A stretch of DNA of 64,000 nt. It comes from Lolium rigidum (lineage: Eukaryota > Streptophyta > Magnoliopsida > Poales > Poaceae). Made by a program: the position numbers and the translations under genes. How positions within the stretch are numbered: the stretch's first letter is position 1; every line of letters starts with the position of its first letter. The notes below the pieces were generated by a model. It did no database searches and was not told the DNA's origin. It saw nothing but the letters and a program-made list of their open reading frames with translations. Shown here in pieces: positions 22,027 to 33,799 of the stretch. The stretch is taken from the NCBI RefSeq assembly GCF_022539505.1, contig NC_061510.1:277532330-277596329 (forward strand), in the 5' to 3' direction.

Positions 22027-25000
22027 TGTGGGGACCCCGGACTAACGGTCCGAAATTCCCTGTTATGTATACAGTTCACGATCCCATGATCAGTGCGCCG
22101 TGAACACATAACCGAACTGATATCAAATTACACCATCCAATTACAAAGCGGAATAAGAAAATTACAACATGGTCACATGACCGATAATTACATAGTAGCC
22201 TCGAAGGGCCTAACTAAACATCGTAGTAGCATCATCACTTCAGCAGCGCGAGTACCCAAGTCATCTGCCATAACCCTACGAGCAACCGACCGGGAAGACG
22301 TTCCTAGCTCGCATAGACGTCGCCAACTCCTTCTTCATCCGTCGAACTCCTTCAATTCTGGCCAAGTAAATAGCCAGGGACAAAGCCATGAGTACATTTG
22401 AATTGTACTCGCAAACCATCAAGAAAGGTGCTAACAATGCTAACTAAAAGAGACAAGAGAGGAAGAATAGTTTCTCTTGTGGATAAAGCATGTGAAAGAG
22501 AATCAGTTTCTCTTGTGGATATAGCATGCCGGCATCTCAAGTGATGCGGACACTATGGTGTACTCATGGTATCTCTATATCTCCGTTGAAGAAGATACTT
22601 CAAAAGATAGACTACGACATCTTTATATCTTTAAAGAAGAGGTAGCGTTCCGGCATCTCAATTGATGCGGACGCGATGGAAGTCCTATGACATCTCTATA
22701 TCTTTATTGAAGAAGAGTTCCTCTACATGAAAACACTAGGAAGGGTCACCCAATTTTGTTTCATTTTCCTCAACCATCTCCACATGGTCGGCACAACATC
22801 TTTCCCGTACCCTTCCGGTACTTCCAACACACGCATTTCCTTTGGAAATCATTTTCAAAACCAAAACTCGACACAGCTCGGTAACGGCCATCCCAACCGT
22901 CCATGACCGCGGACACGGCTATTCGAATAGTTTTAACTCGCAGAGTGTGCGCACTTTCCCCACAAGAACCGATAAATCCGCCGGGATCATCCCCGGTTCG
23001 ACATACAAAAGTATGCGAGACTCGGATAATCGGTCATAGTCCTTCGCTCGTCTCCCTTGACAAGAGTCCTTCCCTGCGGGCTTACCCCTTCCCGGCACCC
23101 CGGCAGCGATACCTCCTTTTGAGCGTATCTCCGGCGCCATGACGAAGACCCTCGCAATCGTCCGGCCGCAAGTTAATGCAAGTGTATTGCCTCCTTCGGA
23201 GCGCAACCCGGTGTCGGAGGTCATCGCGACCCTCCTAGAGAGTTGTGAAGGTGGCTCATGCCAATTTCAACAGACGTCAGACTAAGCCCGTACCCACTTT
23301 GGATAATGTGGTTGCGCTGTGTAATTGTTCCGGGCGAATACAAAGAACCATGTGTCGTTTTTCTCAAAAAACCCAAGTCACACCCACACTTTCCTTTTTC
23401 CAACCAACTTTGTCAAGGTCCTTTTCTTTCAAAAACCATACGCTTGGGTAAGGTTGCCTCACCCAAGGTTTTCATAAACATTTACAACAAGGTAAACCTT
23501 GAGGGGTTCCCAACCTATAGTTTCATGAGTTGAACTAGTATTGCACTACGGCCGAGATGAGAGTCATCCCGCCATAGATGAGGTATGAAGGGGTAGTGGA
23601 GTGGATCATACTTGCTTAAGGTAAGCATGTATTATGACAACACAAGGAGGAATATACTCTCGGATTTGTGGTGCTAACTACACAACTTAGATAGTGGAGT
23701 GTCACTATCCAACATATTCTCCAAGATGGTACACGGCATACTCCTCTCAAGTTGAGAATACACCAAGATCATGACAATGATACCTCTATACTACAAATGG
23801 GGTGGGTGTGGTGTAAGTTACTATCTTGAGATGGAACATTCTCAAGTTGAGCATACAAGATAACCAAGTGGGATAGCACGGCCATGCTACCATGCATCCC
23901 ATAACACAAGGACAAATAGTGGAGCATCACCACTAGGGAGTACCCCACTTGCAAACACACATAGATGACATAAATAGAGATAATAACACACATAGAATGA
24001 AGGTGCTTTGAACATCAACAAATGACATCCAACTAGACACCGGATCAGAGATCAAAAGATGGCTTGCCTTGGTTGGCTTAATTGTCCCTGGACTTCTTCA
24101 ACTTCATCAATATAAGAATCCCGTCAATATAAATAAAATCCTTGTCCGAACCACTTCTTCTTCTTCTCCGAATTGTTCGCATCTACCGTCTGAAAATATA
24201 AAAGGAACACAATCAACACATTGTACCAACAAAACAACATTCAACAAACAACAATCAATAGCTAAGTACTCTACTAAGGTCTTAACATACAAAAGGCCTT
24301 ATAGTTACTTCAAAACAACTTTTCAAAAGAAAACCCATTTATTTTACTTAATAAAAATATGAGAGCCTCACAAAGTAGCAATTGCCTCTCCGGTTATCAC
24401 CATGGCATAATTTAAAAATCCCCTGGTAGATAATACCAAAAAGAAGACAAGTGCAATGCTTTGGCCTCAAAAACAAACATAAAACATTTTTGGAAAAGCT
24501 GGACATCATTTTCCTATTGTATTTTGCTTACATAACACTATACCAAAAATAGGAAGTAAACAAGGTACTACTTCTTTTGAATTATTAAGTAAAACAATAA
24601 CACTTGGTTTAAGTTGAAAAAGGTTTTGTTTTTCAGGAATAAAACATAGGTTGACCATTTTTATGAAAAAGAGGTGGTAAAGGGTTTTAAATAAACTAAA
24701 AGTTTTGGTTCAACAATTCATGTGACACACATATATTACTAACAGTAACAAATATGCATGAACAGAGACAAACAATATTTTTCCTAGATGACCATTAACA
24801 TAACAAGACCAACACAATTGGATTCATCCAAAACTATTAATCCTACCATTTTAGGAATTACAAATACTAAACAATAACCAGAGAACATGTTTAATGCACT
24901 ATAAATCGTACAAAAATCCTAAAAATACGGGACCAGTGGCATTGGAAAGGTATTAAAATTTGTGAACCAATGCAATTGGTTTCACTCGATTCGGAGTAGT

Positions 25001-27878
25001 AGATCTCGAGATATTCACAAATTGGTGTTACTGGTTCTTCACACATTTTAACAGCAAAAATGAATTTGAAAAGGGGCGGGAAAAACTGGGCCACGCGGGG
25101 GTGCAGCATTGGGCCGGCCCAGGGAGCTTTTCCAGGTGGAGGGTGAAGAAAAAAAGAAAAAGAGAGGAGGGGGGAGCCAGGCGGGCCAGGCCATGCATGG
25201 GCCGACGTGGCCATGCAGGCTCACGGGGCACGTCTCCCTCCTCGATCACGCACGCGTTCGGGAGGCACAGGCGATGGACGGGGCGGTCCAGAGACTTACC
25301 GGCGGCGGTCGTGGGCGGGTCTGGGCGACGGCGGGGTCGGGGCGGCGTGTAGAGGCGGGTTGGTGGCGACCTGGGGCGGTGCAGGGGAGGCTCGGGGGCT
25401 TCTTCTCCCGTGCAGCAGCTCGGCCCGAGGTCGTCCTCCTCGCAGCGACGTCCGGGCGAACGGCGGCGGCGGCGTACTCCGGCGTTCCTGGGCAGCACAG
25501 AGGGGCTAGTTAGGGCTAGCAGAGGCAGGTGTGGCGTTGGAAAAAAAAAGGAGAGGGAGGCAGGGAACGCCGGGCGAGCTCGGCCTCGATTGTCTCCCTC
25601 ACGGTGAATATGGCACGGCTTCTCTCCGGCGAGCAGCAGCCAGGTACACGCCTGGGCGCCCTTTGTGAGGTGTCTGCGGTGGGAGAGGAGTGGTGTGAGG
25701 GAAGGGAGTGAGCGGGGGCAGCTTTTATAGGCGAGGGAGAGGCAGCAGGCCGGGGCGGGCGGTGACCGTGGCCAATCGGGAGGGCGCGCGCGGTGGCAGC
25801 GACCAATGGAGAGGCGAGGGCTGACGTAGGGCCGGGGCTGGAGCGTGACGTAGGGTGGAGGACGTCAGCAGGGGTGGTGCACGCGCGGGAAGAGGGGAGG
25901 GATCGAGCGGGAAGGTTGCAGCATGCGGGCGGAGGTTCTGGAGGGTGCACGTCTCTCCTGGAGGCTAGGTTTTGTGTCGATGGGGCTGGGCTGCTCGTCC
26001 CCGGGCCGGGCGCAGAAGAGGGAGGGTCCAGGGAAGATCCAAGGGGTGGGTTTTGGGCCAGGAGGGTGCGGTTTGGTTGGGTGGTGCATGGGCACATGGC
26101 CCGGCCATGCACAAGATAAAAGAGAGAAGGGAGAAGAGAGGGGGGGGGTAAGGTATTTGGTGGATCAATGTGAGGGACAAGTTTCTTCATGTGCATGACA
26201 AGGCTTTGAACATGGTGTGCAAGATTTTGAAAATATCAAGATAGGGTGAGAAGAACATGGTGATGGTGGTGATGGTGAGATCCAAATTGAAGAAAGGTCC
26301 AAGGTGTAGATGAAAGGAGTAGTGGGATTATTTGGAAGTATTTGAACAAGTCAAAATGGCTAGCAAGAGTTCAAGGTTCACCACATAGATATTTTTGGTC
26401 GAACATGAAGAGGGGTAGAATCATAGGAAAGCTATGTGATGGTGAAAGGGAATGAAAGGCATAGGTAATGATGATAGAGAGTAGATGTGGTTGATGAGCA
26501 TAAGTCTTAAAAAAATTTAAAGGGATGGGCATCTCTCATTATATGAGAGTTGATCAAAATTTGAAAAGAGATTTTATTGAAAAGGTATTTTGAAAATGTT
26601 GAGAGTAGCTAGGTAGAACCTAGAGTTTTCAAGATACTCTACTCATCTTATAAAGATAGGTAGGTTTTCCTCAAAATTCTCAAAGAGCAACCCTTACGCA
26701 AGAATTTGCATAGGTACCAAAAATATGTATTTTGTTAAAAGAAAGTAAAAATAAAGTGAAATGATTTTATGGATGCATTTTTGGGTTGGAAAGGGAGGGC
26801 ATGAGGTACCACCCATTTTTCTTAAGTTATATGGGAAAATATTTTGAAAAGCTTTGCTAAAACTAGAAATAGTTATATGGTCAAAATAGAGAAGAATCTT
26901 AAATAGGATTTTTGGTAAATAAAATGTTTTGGGGTAAGTGATCTCAAGGGTAGATGATTACCACATTATGTAACAACCATGTACACACTTGGTTTTTGTG
27001 GAGATGAAACCTGGATTAAAATAAAAACAATAGGTAAAAGAGGAAGAAGTGATCTAGTGCTAAAATAGTGGATAGGGTAGAAAATTAAGTGAATATAAGA
27101 ATTGTAGGGGTAGATTGGGACATGCAAGACGTGGGAGTTGTAGAGGGTGTTGCATAGATGAGATCCATGCATTGAGGTCACCAATAACAGTTCGGGGTGT
27201 TTAGATATCAATCGCCAAAGTTTGAACTTTTTAAGCCTGCCAAAAACAGATTTTTGACTTGGCCTCAAAACAGACAAGGATAAATGAGTATAAGAGGGAT
27301 TTGGTTCAAGGCAAGGATATGGTTGGGAAGTGCTCATGACAGGGTAGGTCTAGGACCAGGTGCATTGCCTTAGATGGCAAGAGGTAGTTTAATCCAGGGG
27401 CTCCAAAATGGGACCTGATAACAGTTTTAGGACTTAGCCAAATTTGTGAGGTAGGGGTTTTGGCTAGGATAAGAGAGAATGATGCAATAAGGGGGGTTGG
27501 ATGATCCCAAGTCTTGAACTAAGGAGGAGTTGAGCAAGACTATACCATAAAGAGATGTTTTAAGTAGACTTACTCATGTTGTCATGAGTAAGGAGGGTTT
27601 GAGGTATTTAAAAAGGAAAACAACTTTTCCTAAGCCACACATGAGTTTTATTAGGTGAGTTTTTGGTTTTACCTCTAAAGGTGTTGTTCTTTGGGGTAGC
27701 TCAAGACAAAGCTCAACAAGCAGATCAAGGCAATTCATCTACCAAAAGATCAAAGCAACTTATTACAGCAAACAGATCAAGACAATTCATCTTAATTAGC
27801 GTTTAGAAAAAGTTTTTGTTCCCCCTAATTTTTGTACTAAGAACAACTAAACATGGTTGCAAAATTTGGGGTGTTACA
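22027..27878 (-). repeat. 5' LTR of the LARD (5852 bp)
   Basis: Identical in plan to 14252-20107. It holds the presumed active promoter. Confidence 0.95.
25721..25730 (-). promoter_or_regulatory. TATA box of the LARD 5' LTR
   Basis: CTATAAAAGC on the minus strand, followed by a C-rich stretch with CT-type starts. This places U3 at about 25730-27878 and R-U5 to its left. Confidence 0.55.
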
Positions 27879-27883
27879 CAAGC

Positions 27884-28440
27884 CCTACAAACACGATCTT
27901 TGGCAAAAGACACATTTTCCATTAGTCCCACAATATGGTTCCCCTTGTGAAGACTTTGCAAAGTTCTCATGTTGACATGGGCTAGGCGGCGATGCCACAA
28001 CCAACCCACGTCCGCCTTTCCGAATAGGCACATCGCACTTGTCATGGTGGTCCCCGAAAAGTCCACCACATACAAGTTGTGTTCGCGATACCCAACGAAA
28101 GCGACTTTTAGAGTCTTGCTCCACAAGAGGACCACAATATCATTATCAATAAAGACGGCGAAACCCATCTTGCCAAGGGCGGAAACGGAAAGCAAATTGT
28201 AACCAAGGGTTTTGACAAGCATGACATCCACAAGAGTAATGTTGTGTGCAACCACAACCTTGCCAAAACCCAATACCTCGGATGTAGAATTATCGCCAAA
28301 GGAGACGGTGATATCATTTATGTTAGGCCTCAACTCCTTGACGAGGTTCTTGCCGCCTGGTCATATGACTTGTACATCCACTATCAAGTACCCATTTTGA
28401 ACCTCCAGCGGCATAGTCCTACATGAGATCAATTCTTGGA
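27884..28440 (-). pseudogene. Sirevirus protease and GAG-pre-integrase segment
   Basis: The protease active site WVLDSGCTSHMT reads from about 28400. One extra base near 28359 shifts to the frame that runs 28333 to 27884 (NDITVSFGDNS; GYNLLSVSALGKMGF; the GAG-pre-integrase region with WHRRLAHVNMRTL; FAKDRVCRACV). The protease cuts the polyprotein. The HRRLAHVN...C-type motif belongs to the integrase zinc-binding N-terminus. The frame ends at the LARD and continues at 14246 on the far side. Confidence 0.88.
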
Positions 28441-31168
28441 TTTAGGTACCCATTTCTCAATGGGTCCTCTTTTGTTAGCAACAAGGGTCTTTGGGACCCA
28501 AATAGACCAAGCAACATAACCATCATATGGGCCAACATATTTAGCATAAACATCACCATAATAATCTTTAAATAAAACATAGTGAGGGTTAGCATTTCCG
28601 CATCATCATCATTAATGGTTTTGCCCTTAGGGGCTTCACCATTAGTGATATCTTTCTTCTTCTCTTGTGCGGGCTTGGCCTTTTGCTTGTTTGCCTTCTT
28701 TGCCTTGGCCCCATAACCAAGGCCCTCCTTCCCATTGTTTTATCTTTGCTTACTCAAAAGATCATCCAACGAAAGTTTACTTTGGGGAGAGGAGGCCTTA
28801 GCAAGTTCATCCTTCAACCTAGCATTTTCCTCAATAACATTTGCATGATCACATGAAGGAGTAGAGGAACTAGGCACATCATATGAAGCAAGCCTAATTT
28901 GAAGTTGCTCATAAGACTTGGATAGGAGAGTGTATTCACTCTTCAAAGCTTTGTGAGCTTTGTCTAGTTCATCTAGATCCTTCACAAGTTTCTCATGATC
29001 AACCTCAAATTGGGCCTTTTCCTTTTTAAGCACTTTAGTCTTAGCCCTAGCAAGATCTCTAGCTTTTGTGAGCTTGTTAATTTTATCTTGAGGCTCTTCA
29101 AGAGTTTCTAGCCTCTCCTCAAGAGAAGCTATAGTTTCTTGACTTTCCTCAAGAGCATTTTTAAGAGCATGGATTTCAAGAGAGTCTTCTCTCTCTATTT
29201 GACCCTTTTTCTCAAGAATATCACTTTGTTGAGCTATACGAACCATGAGATTTGAAACATGCTTTTTAGTGTTACCTTGTAGGTTGAGAATGAAATCATC
29301 AAAATCTAGCATTTCTTGTTTCACTTTTAGACTAGCATCATCAACCCCTAGATCACTAGATATGTTAGGCATAGAGGGGCTAGGAGATGATACCTCGGAG
29401 GATTTAGCCATGAGGCAACTTTCTTCCTCCACATGAATGACCTCATTGGGGGATTCACTTGGTGATGAAGAGTTAGTGGAGAGGGAGGCAAGAGCGACCA
29501 ATCCATTAGAGGTTGTATCTTCTTCATCATCAACCTCATCATCTCCGGAGGTATACTCTTCTTGAGTTGATAGCACATTAGATGTGTCCAAGGAGGACCT
29601 TGCCATGAAGCAATGTGCATTCTTGATATGAGGATTCTCATTGGGAGAGTCAAAGAGAGATGAAGAGGGAATGTTGGTGGTGACGATGGCGGCCAATTCC
29701 TTTGAGCTTTCTTCATCTTCCTCACTACTAGAGCTTCCCACTTCATCTGAAGAATATTCTTCCCTTGTTACTAGCACAAATCTTGAGGGCCTCTTGCCCT
29801 TCTTGGTCTTGTTGTTGTAGAATTTCTTGTTGGGGGCTTTTGAATATTTGCCCTTTGTGTCTTTGCTCTTGTCCTTGGGAATGAGCCTCCCATTATGAAG
29901 CTCTCTATTCTCATAGGGGCATTCGGCAATGAAGTGGCGCTTGTCATCACAATTGTAGCATGATCTTGTCTTTGGACCAAAGCTAGTGAACCCACTTTTG
30001 TTGTTTCTCTTGATGTTGTCTTCCTTGGCCTTGGCGGGATCAACCCAAAAGGACTTTGCATGGAAGGCCATGTGATCATGGTAGTGGCATTGCAAATCTT
30101 CCGGATAGGACATACTCCAAGATGCCCTATAAGATTCTTGAGGAATCACTTCTTCAACGGAGTTGACCGCCAAGGCAAGGTTGGGCGCTTTTGTCATCCC
30201 AAGAGCTCGGTTGCGAGAGTCATGAGAGTTTTCTTCAAGCACCTTGAGAGCTTGCATCTCGTGCACCACTTGTTGAGAAGTGAGAGAGGAATAGCATTCC
30301 CTCCCAACAAGAGTCTTGACATCAATGGGTACAAACGGCATCATGCATTCAATGTACTTCTCCTTGATCCAAGAGTCATTGATGTGAGTGGCACCAATCA
30401 TCCGGAAGGCATCGGCAACGGTGAGAAGTCTTCCATACATGAGTTCATGATCTTCATCCGATAGCCTCAAGAAACCTTCGGCTTTATTCTTAAGAGCATT
30501 GTACTTATTCCTCCTTGTGCTCTCACTTCCAATGCAACTAGCGGACAAACCGTCCCAAGCTTCCTTGGCGGTGGTGTAGTTCCGAACACGATGCAATTCC
30601 TTTGTCCCCACACTAGTTTGAATCATGTGCAAGGCGGTGTTGTTGAGTTGACTATCAACCGCTTCTCTTCTAGTCAACTTGTCGGGGTTGTATGGCTTGA
30701 AGCCTTCCAAGATGATTCTCCAAAGTTCATTGGAGGCACTGCAAACATGAGAGCGAAACTCAAATTGCCAAGTATCGAAATTCTCAATGGAAAACTTAGG
30801 TGGGTCGCCCGAATGTTCATATGGGGATGGGGAACCGGTATATCGGGAGATAGGAAAGGTGGAGCTACTCGATTGTAGCTTTCACCTCCACTAGTTCCCC
30901 TAGGAGATGCAATGGGAGATTTGATAGTGTTTAAGTTATCACCTTCCACGGGTTTGGTAGATGAGGGTAAGTCCGAAGCATCTCCCTCATCTAACGCACC
31001 CGTGTCCTTTACCTCTACACTAGGAGCCTTGGGAAGGGCCGGAGTCAAAAGCTCGGCAATCATCTTTTTCATGCTTTCCATTTGGGCTTCCATGGAGGAC
31101 TTCAACGAATTGAAGTCTTCCATGGAGACCGTCTTGGCGGCCCCTTCCGAGGACTCCTCGTTCGGCAT
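28441..31168 (-). pseudogene. Sirevirus gag with zinc knuckle and coiled coil
   Basis: The ATG at 31168 opens an N-terminal stretch (MPNEESSEGAAKTVSMEDF). A shift near 30790 moves to the frame from about 30780 to 28740. That frame has a gag core (LHMIQTSVGTKELHRVRNYT), a CCHC zinc knuckle (CYNCDDKRHFIAEC), acidic Ser-rich linkers and about 200 residues of coiled coil, typical of Sireviruses. A TAA at 28738-28740 stops the frame, but readable sequence continues in the same frame (NNGKEGLGYGAKAKKANKQK) to a one-base loss near 28601. Gag forms the virus-like particle that packages the RNA. The natural gag end near 28440 is followed by the protease frame. Confidence 0.9.
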
Positions 31169-31202
31169 ACTCTTAGGCGGTTAAGCCCGAAATAAGAGCC
31201 GA

Positions 31203-31214
31203 GGCTCGATACCA
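31203..31214 (-). promoter_or_regulatory. Primer-binding site of the Sirevirus
   Basis: TGGTATCGAGCC on the minus strand, two bases from the 5' LTR. It matches the initiator tRNA-Met site with one base missing. Confidence 0.8.
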
Positions 31215-31216
31215 AT

Positions 31217-32481
31217 TGAAAGGATCGTATGCCGCACCTAGAGGGGGGGTGAATAGGTGCTACCCAATTTTTAGTTCTTTTTTAATTTAGGCTTGACACA
31301 AAGGTAAATTCTCTAGATATGCAACTAAGTGAATTTACCTATATGACAAGGTTATCAACTAAGCAAGATATAGCTACGCAATATATAGGAGAAGAATGGG
31401 ATATAGGTAACCGAGAGTGGAGCACGCGATGACACGGAGATGATTCCCGTAGTTCCCTTCCTTTGCAAGAAGGTACGTCTACGTTTGGAGGAGTGTGGTT
31501 GCTACACAAGCCAAACCAACTGCCACGAAGGCTTCACTCAGATCTCCTGTGAGCAACGCCACGAAGGCCTAGCCCACTTCCACTAAGGGATTTCCTCGAG
31601 GCGGAAACCGGGCCTTTACAAGGTTCTTGGGGCACACATCCACAACTGAATTGGAGGCTCCCAAATCTGTAACAATACAACAATCAACAACAACACATCA
31701 ACAACAAATCAACTAGGGAACCAAATAGGAACACTAGCATGAGATCCCTCAAACAAATGAGGGGGAAATGAAAAACGCTTCGATGAGGATGTAGATCGGT
31801 GGCTTCTCCTTCGAATCTCCAAAGATCAAGAGATTTGGTTGCGGGAGGAAGGAGATCTTGCAAATCTTGTGTTTCTTGAGGTGGCTCTAATGGAGGTGAA
31901 GCTTGGCAGATTTCTTGTGCAATGATTGAGCAAAGGGGTAAGGAAGAAGAAGAGGGGTATAAATACCCCTCCCCAAAATCCAGCCGTTGAGCTTTTCGGG
32001 GGGGCGGATAATCCAGCCTAAGTTAGGGCCGGATAATCCGCCCCCCCCCCCCCGGATAATCCGGCCTCCTCGTACAAAACCATGACAATGTCCGGGCAAT
32101 TGTCCGGCCCCTATCCAGAGAGGCAATTCTTCAGGTCCTTAGCCATTTTCGAGGGGGCCGGATATTCTTGAAATATCCGGCCCGGATAATCCGGCCCTGA
32201 TACAAAACCGGGACAATATCCGGGCAAATGTCCGGCCCCTATACTGAGCTGCATTTCCTCAAGTCCTTAGCCGAAATTCTGGGGGCCGGATATTTTGGAA
32301 ATATCCGGCCCGGATTATCCGGCCTGATGAACATTTTTGCAAATGCTTTTTGACAACACTGACCACATCCAACACACATACAAATGTATCTATGTAATCC
32401 CTGTACCACTTAAACAACCATTAGTGTATCACATACATTGACATCAAACACTCAAAACATAATATGAGAGATGTTCTTTCA
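31217..32481 (-). repeat. 5' LTR of the Sirevirus
   Basis: 1265 bp, near-identical to 6813-8072; it includes the same palindromes and the TATA palindrome at 31954-31969. It ends at the right target-site copy GGTTT (32482-32486). Confidence 0.95.
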
Positions 32482-32486
32482 GGTTT
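32482..32486. repeat. Target-site duplication of the copia element (right)
   Basis: GGTTT, matching 6808-6812. Confidence 0.95.
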
Positions 32487-32579
32487 CAAACTAGAGGGAG
32501 GGGAAAACTGACGAAAAGTTAAGAGGTTGGGGAAATCTGAGTACAACTAACGAACCAGGGGCACGAGAACAAAAATCCC
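32487..32579. mobile_element. Displaced end of the MULE flank
   Basis: Continues from 6812 once the copia element is removed. It reads caaactagagggaggggaaa and ends aggggcacgagaacaaaaat with ccc. It resembles the block at 2600-2653. The candidate outer end is GGGATTTTTGTTCTC on the minus strand. Confidence 0.4.
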
Positions 32580-32589
32580 TTATTCTTAA

Positions 32590-33190
32590 TTTTTCTCCTC
32601 ATCCACCATATATATCAGCAGGAAACTAAGACAGTTTCAGTGAAAAGTTGTTCCTCATCAGGAAAGTCAGAACATAGTAATTCTTCTAAAACCGTCGACC
32701 CAACCAAATCAACTTCCAAGGCTCTTCGTATAAACTCACGTATCCCTAGTTCTCTCCATACTTCTGCTGCTTGATCACATCGGAACAACATATGTTTTAA
32801 ATCCTCAGGGTCAGTAACAACCGTATTAATATGGCTATTTGCCAATATGCAATGGCATGGAACAATGCCATGTAGCGCACACCAATTAAATATCTGAACC
32901 TTTCTTGGCACTCTTGCATTCCAAATTTTCTTCCATACTATATGTGGTGATGCATGATTGGTTCCATCACCTCTATCTTTTCTTCGACTGTATCGTGCTT
33001 TCCATTCTTCATGATAAGCTGATCTCACAGTAAAACAACCCGATTTACTGTTCAAAGGGCAAGCAATGAAGACTGCCCATGCCTTGGAAGAGGAATTTAT
33101 AGTATTCTCTCCACATCAACCGGCCAAAGATTTTCCTTTAACAATTCTTCATCCCAGTATTCTGTCACAAGGTTTATCAAGTCCTAGATG
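32590..33190 (-). pseudogene. LINE ORF2 C-terminal remnant (zf-RVT domain)
   Basis: The 33055-32615 frame carries the reverse-transcriptase zinc-binding domain of plant LINEs: FTVRSAYHEEWKARY, VWKKIWNARVPRKVQIFNWC, and a Cys/His pattern (C...LANSHI...HMLFRC...AEVWRELGI). Upstream, in other frames, LINLVTEYWDEELLKENLWP and VDVERIL fit the preceding part of the same family. Stops and shifts show it is dead. Reverse transcriptase proper is missing. Confidence 0.8.
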
Positions 33191-33799
33191 TCACCCGCCT
33201 AGATGTCATCCACACGAGCACACATGACACAACAGACCTACTAAGATCAACAAAGGTGAGCGTTCTATAGATCCAGACCTGGCACTATGAGCCGCATGCG
33301 ACCTTCTCCTTGAACGCCCATGCATTACCCATATATTCAACATCCACCAATTTACAAATATACATTATATCTCTAAATGCATGAATCTAAGTGTTATTCT
33401 GCCCATTAACATCCATATGCACCTCCCTAAGGAGTACTTAATTTGAAGTCCTCGATGCAAAGCCATAGAAAGGGAGTGGATGATTTTGATAAATCAAAGC
33501 GTGTACCAAGTTTATGACGCTCGTTAACTTGAGCCTCTCCATACACACAAGTTAGATGCCATGGTTCCGCCGATGAGGAAGAGATAACTGCATCAGTGAG
33601 GTATTGGGAGTAAGGTAAAATGTCTAATTTATTTTATTATTTAGGAAAATTACAATACCACCATTACGACCTAAACTACTAAACGAAAAGCATTGCCATA
33701 ACCTAATGTTCCCTCTAAACCCTCCACTTGAGACTTTTGAATTTTTGTCTCCACAACACACATGATTGATGGGGGCAAACTCCCTCATGAAATTGTGAA
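33191..33799. other. No recognisable feature
   Basis: AT-rich DNA with short open frames only. Confidence 0.5.

Larger units (their letters stand above)
14252..27878 (-). mobile_element. Non-autonomous LTR retrotransposon with very long LTRs (LARD-like)
   Basis: Two near-identical direct repeats of 5856 and 5852 bp (14252-20107, 22027-27878) start TGTGGGGACC and end GGTGTTACA on the plus strand. They flank a 1919-bp internal region and have TSD CAAGC on both sides. A primer site at 22011-22022 and a polypurine tract at 20108-20119, both minus strand, set the orientation. No gag or pol is coded anywhere, so movement must depend on another element's proteins. The plan matches large retrotransposon derivatives such as barley Sukkula (long LTRs, non-coding core). 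The LTRs begin TGTAACACCCC on the element's strand. Open frames in the GC-rich part (17300-18430, 25080-26200) are compositional. It is the youngest visible insertion, as it sits inside the Sirevirus. Confidence 0.9.
6813..32481 (-). mobile_element. Ty1-copia retrotransposon, Sirevirus (SIRE/Maximus-like), with nested insertion
   Basis: A full element read on the minus strand: 5' LTR 31217-32481, primer site, gag, protease, integrase, reverse transcriptase, RNase H, a 3' gene, polypurine tract, 3' LTR 6813-8072, and TSD GGTTT on both sides. Domain order places integrase before reverse transcriptase, as in copia. The long coiled-coil gag, the 3' extra gene and the polypurine tract AAAAAGGGGGAGAT fit the Sirevirus group. 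Without the 13.6-kb LARD at 14252-27878 it would be about 12 kb. Several frameshifts and one stop disable it. The LTRs are still very similar, so insertion was fairly recent. It lies inside the flank of the older MULE. Confidence 0.9.

Noticed and set aside
14252..27878. The 5.85-kb direct repeat as a segmental duplication
   Set aside because: Boundaries TGTGGGG/TGTTACA, a primer site, a polypurine tract and a target duplication show these are LTRs.
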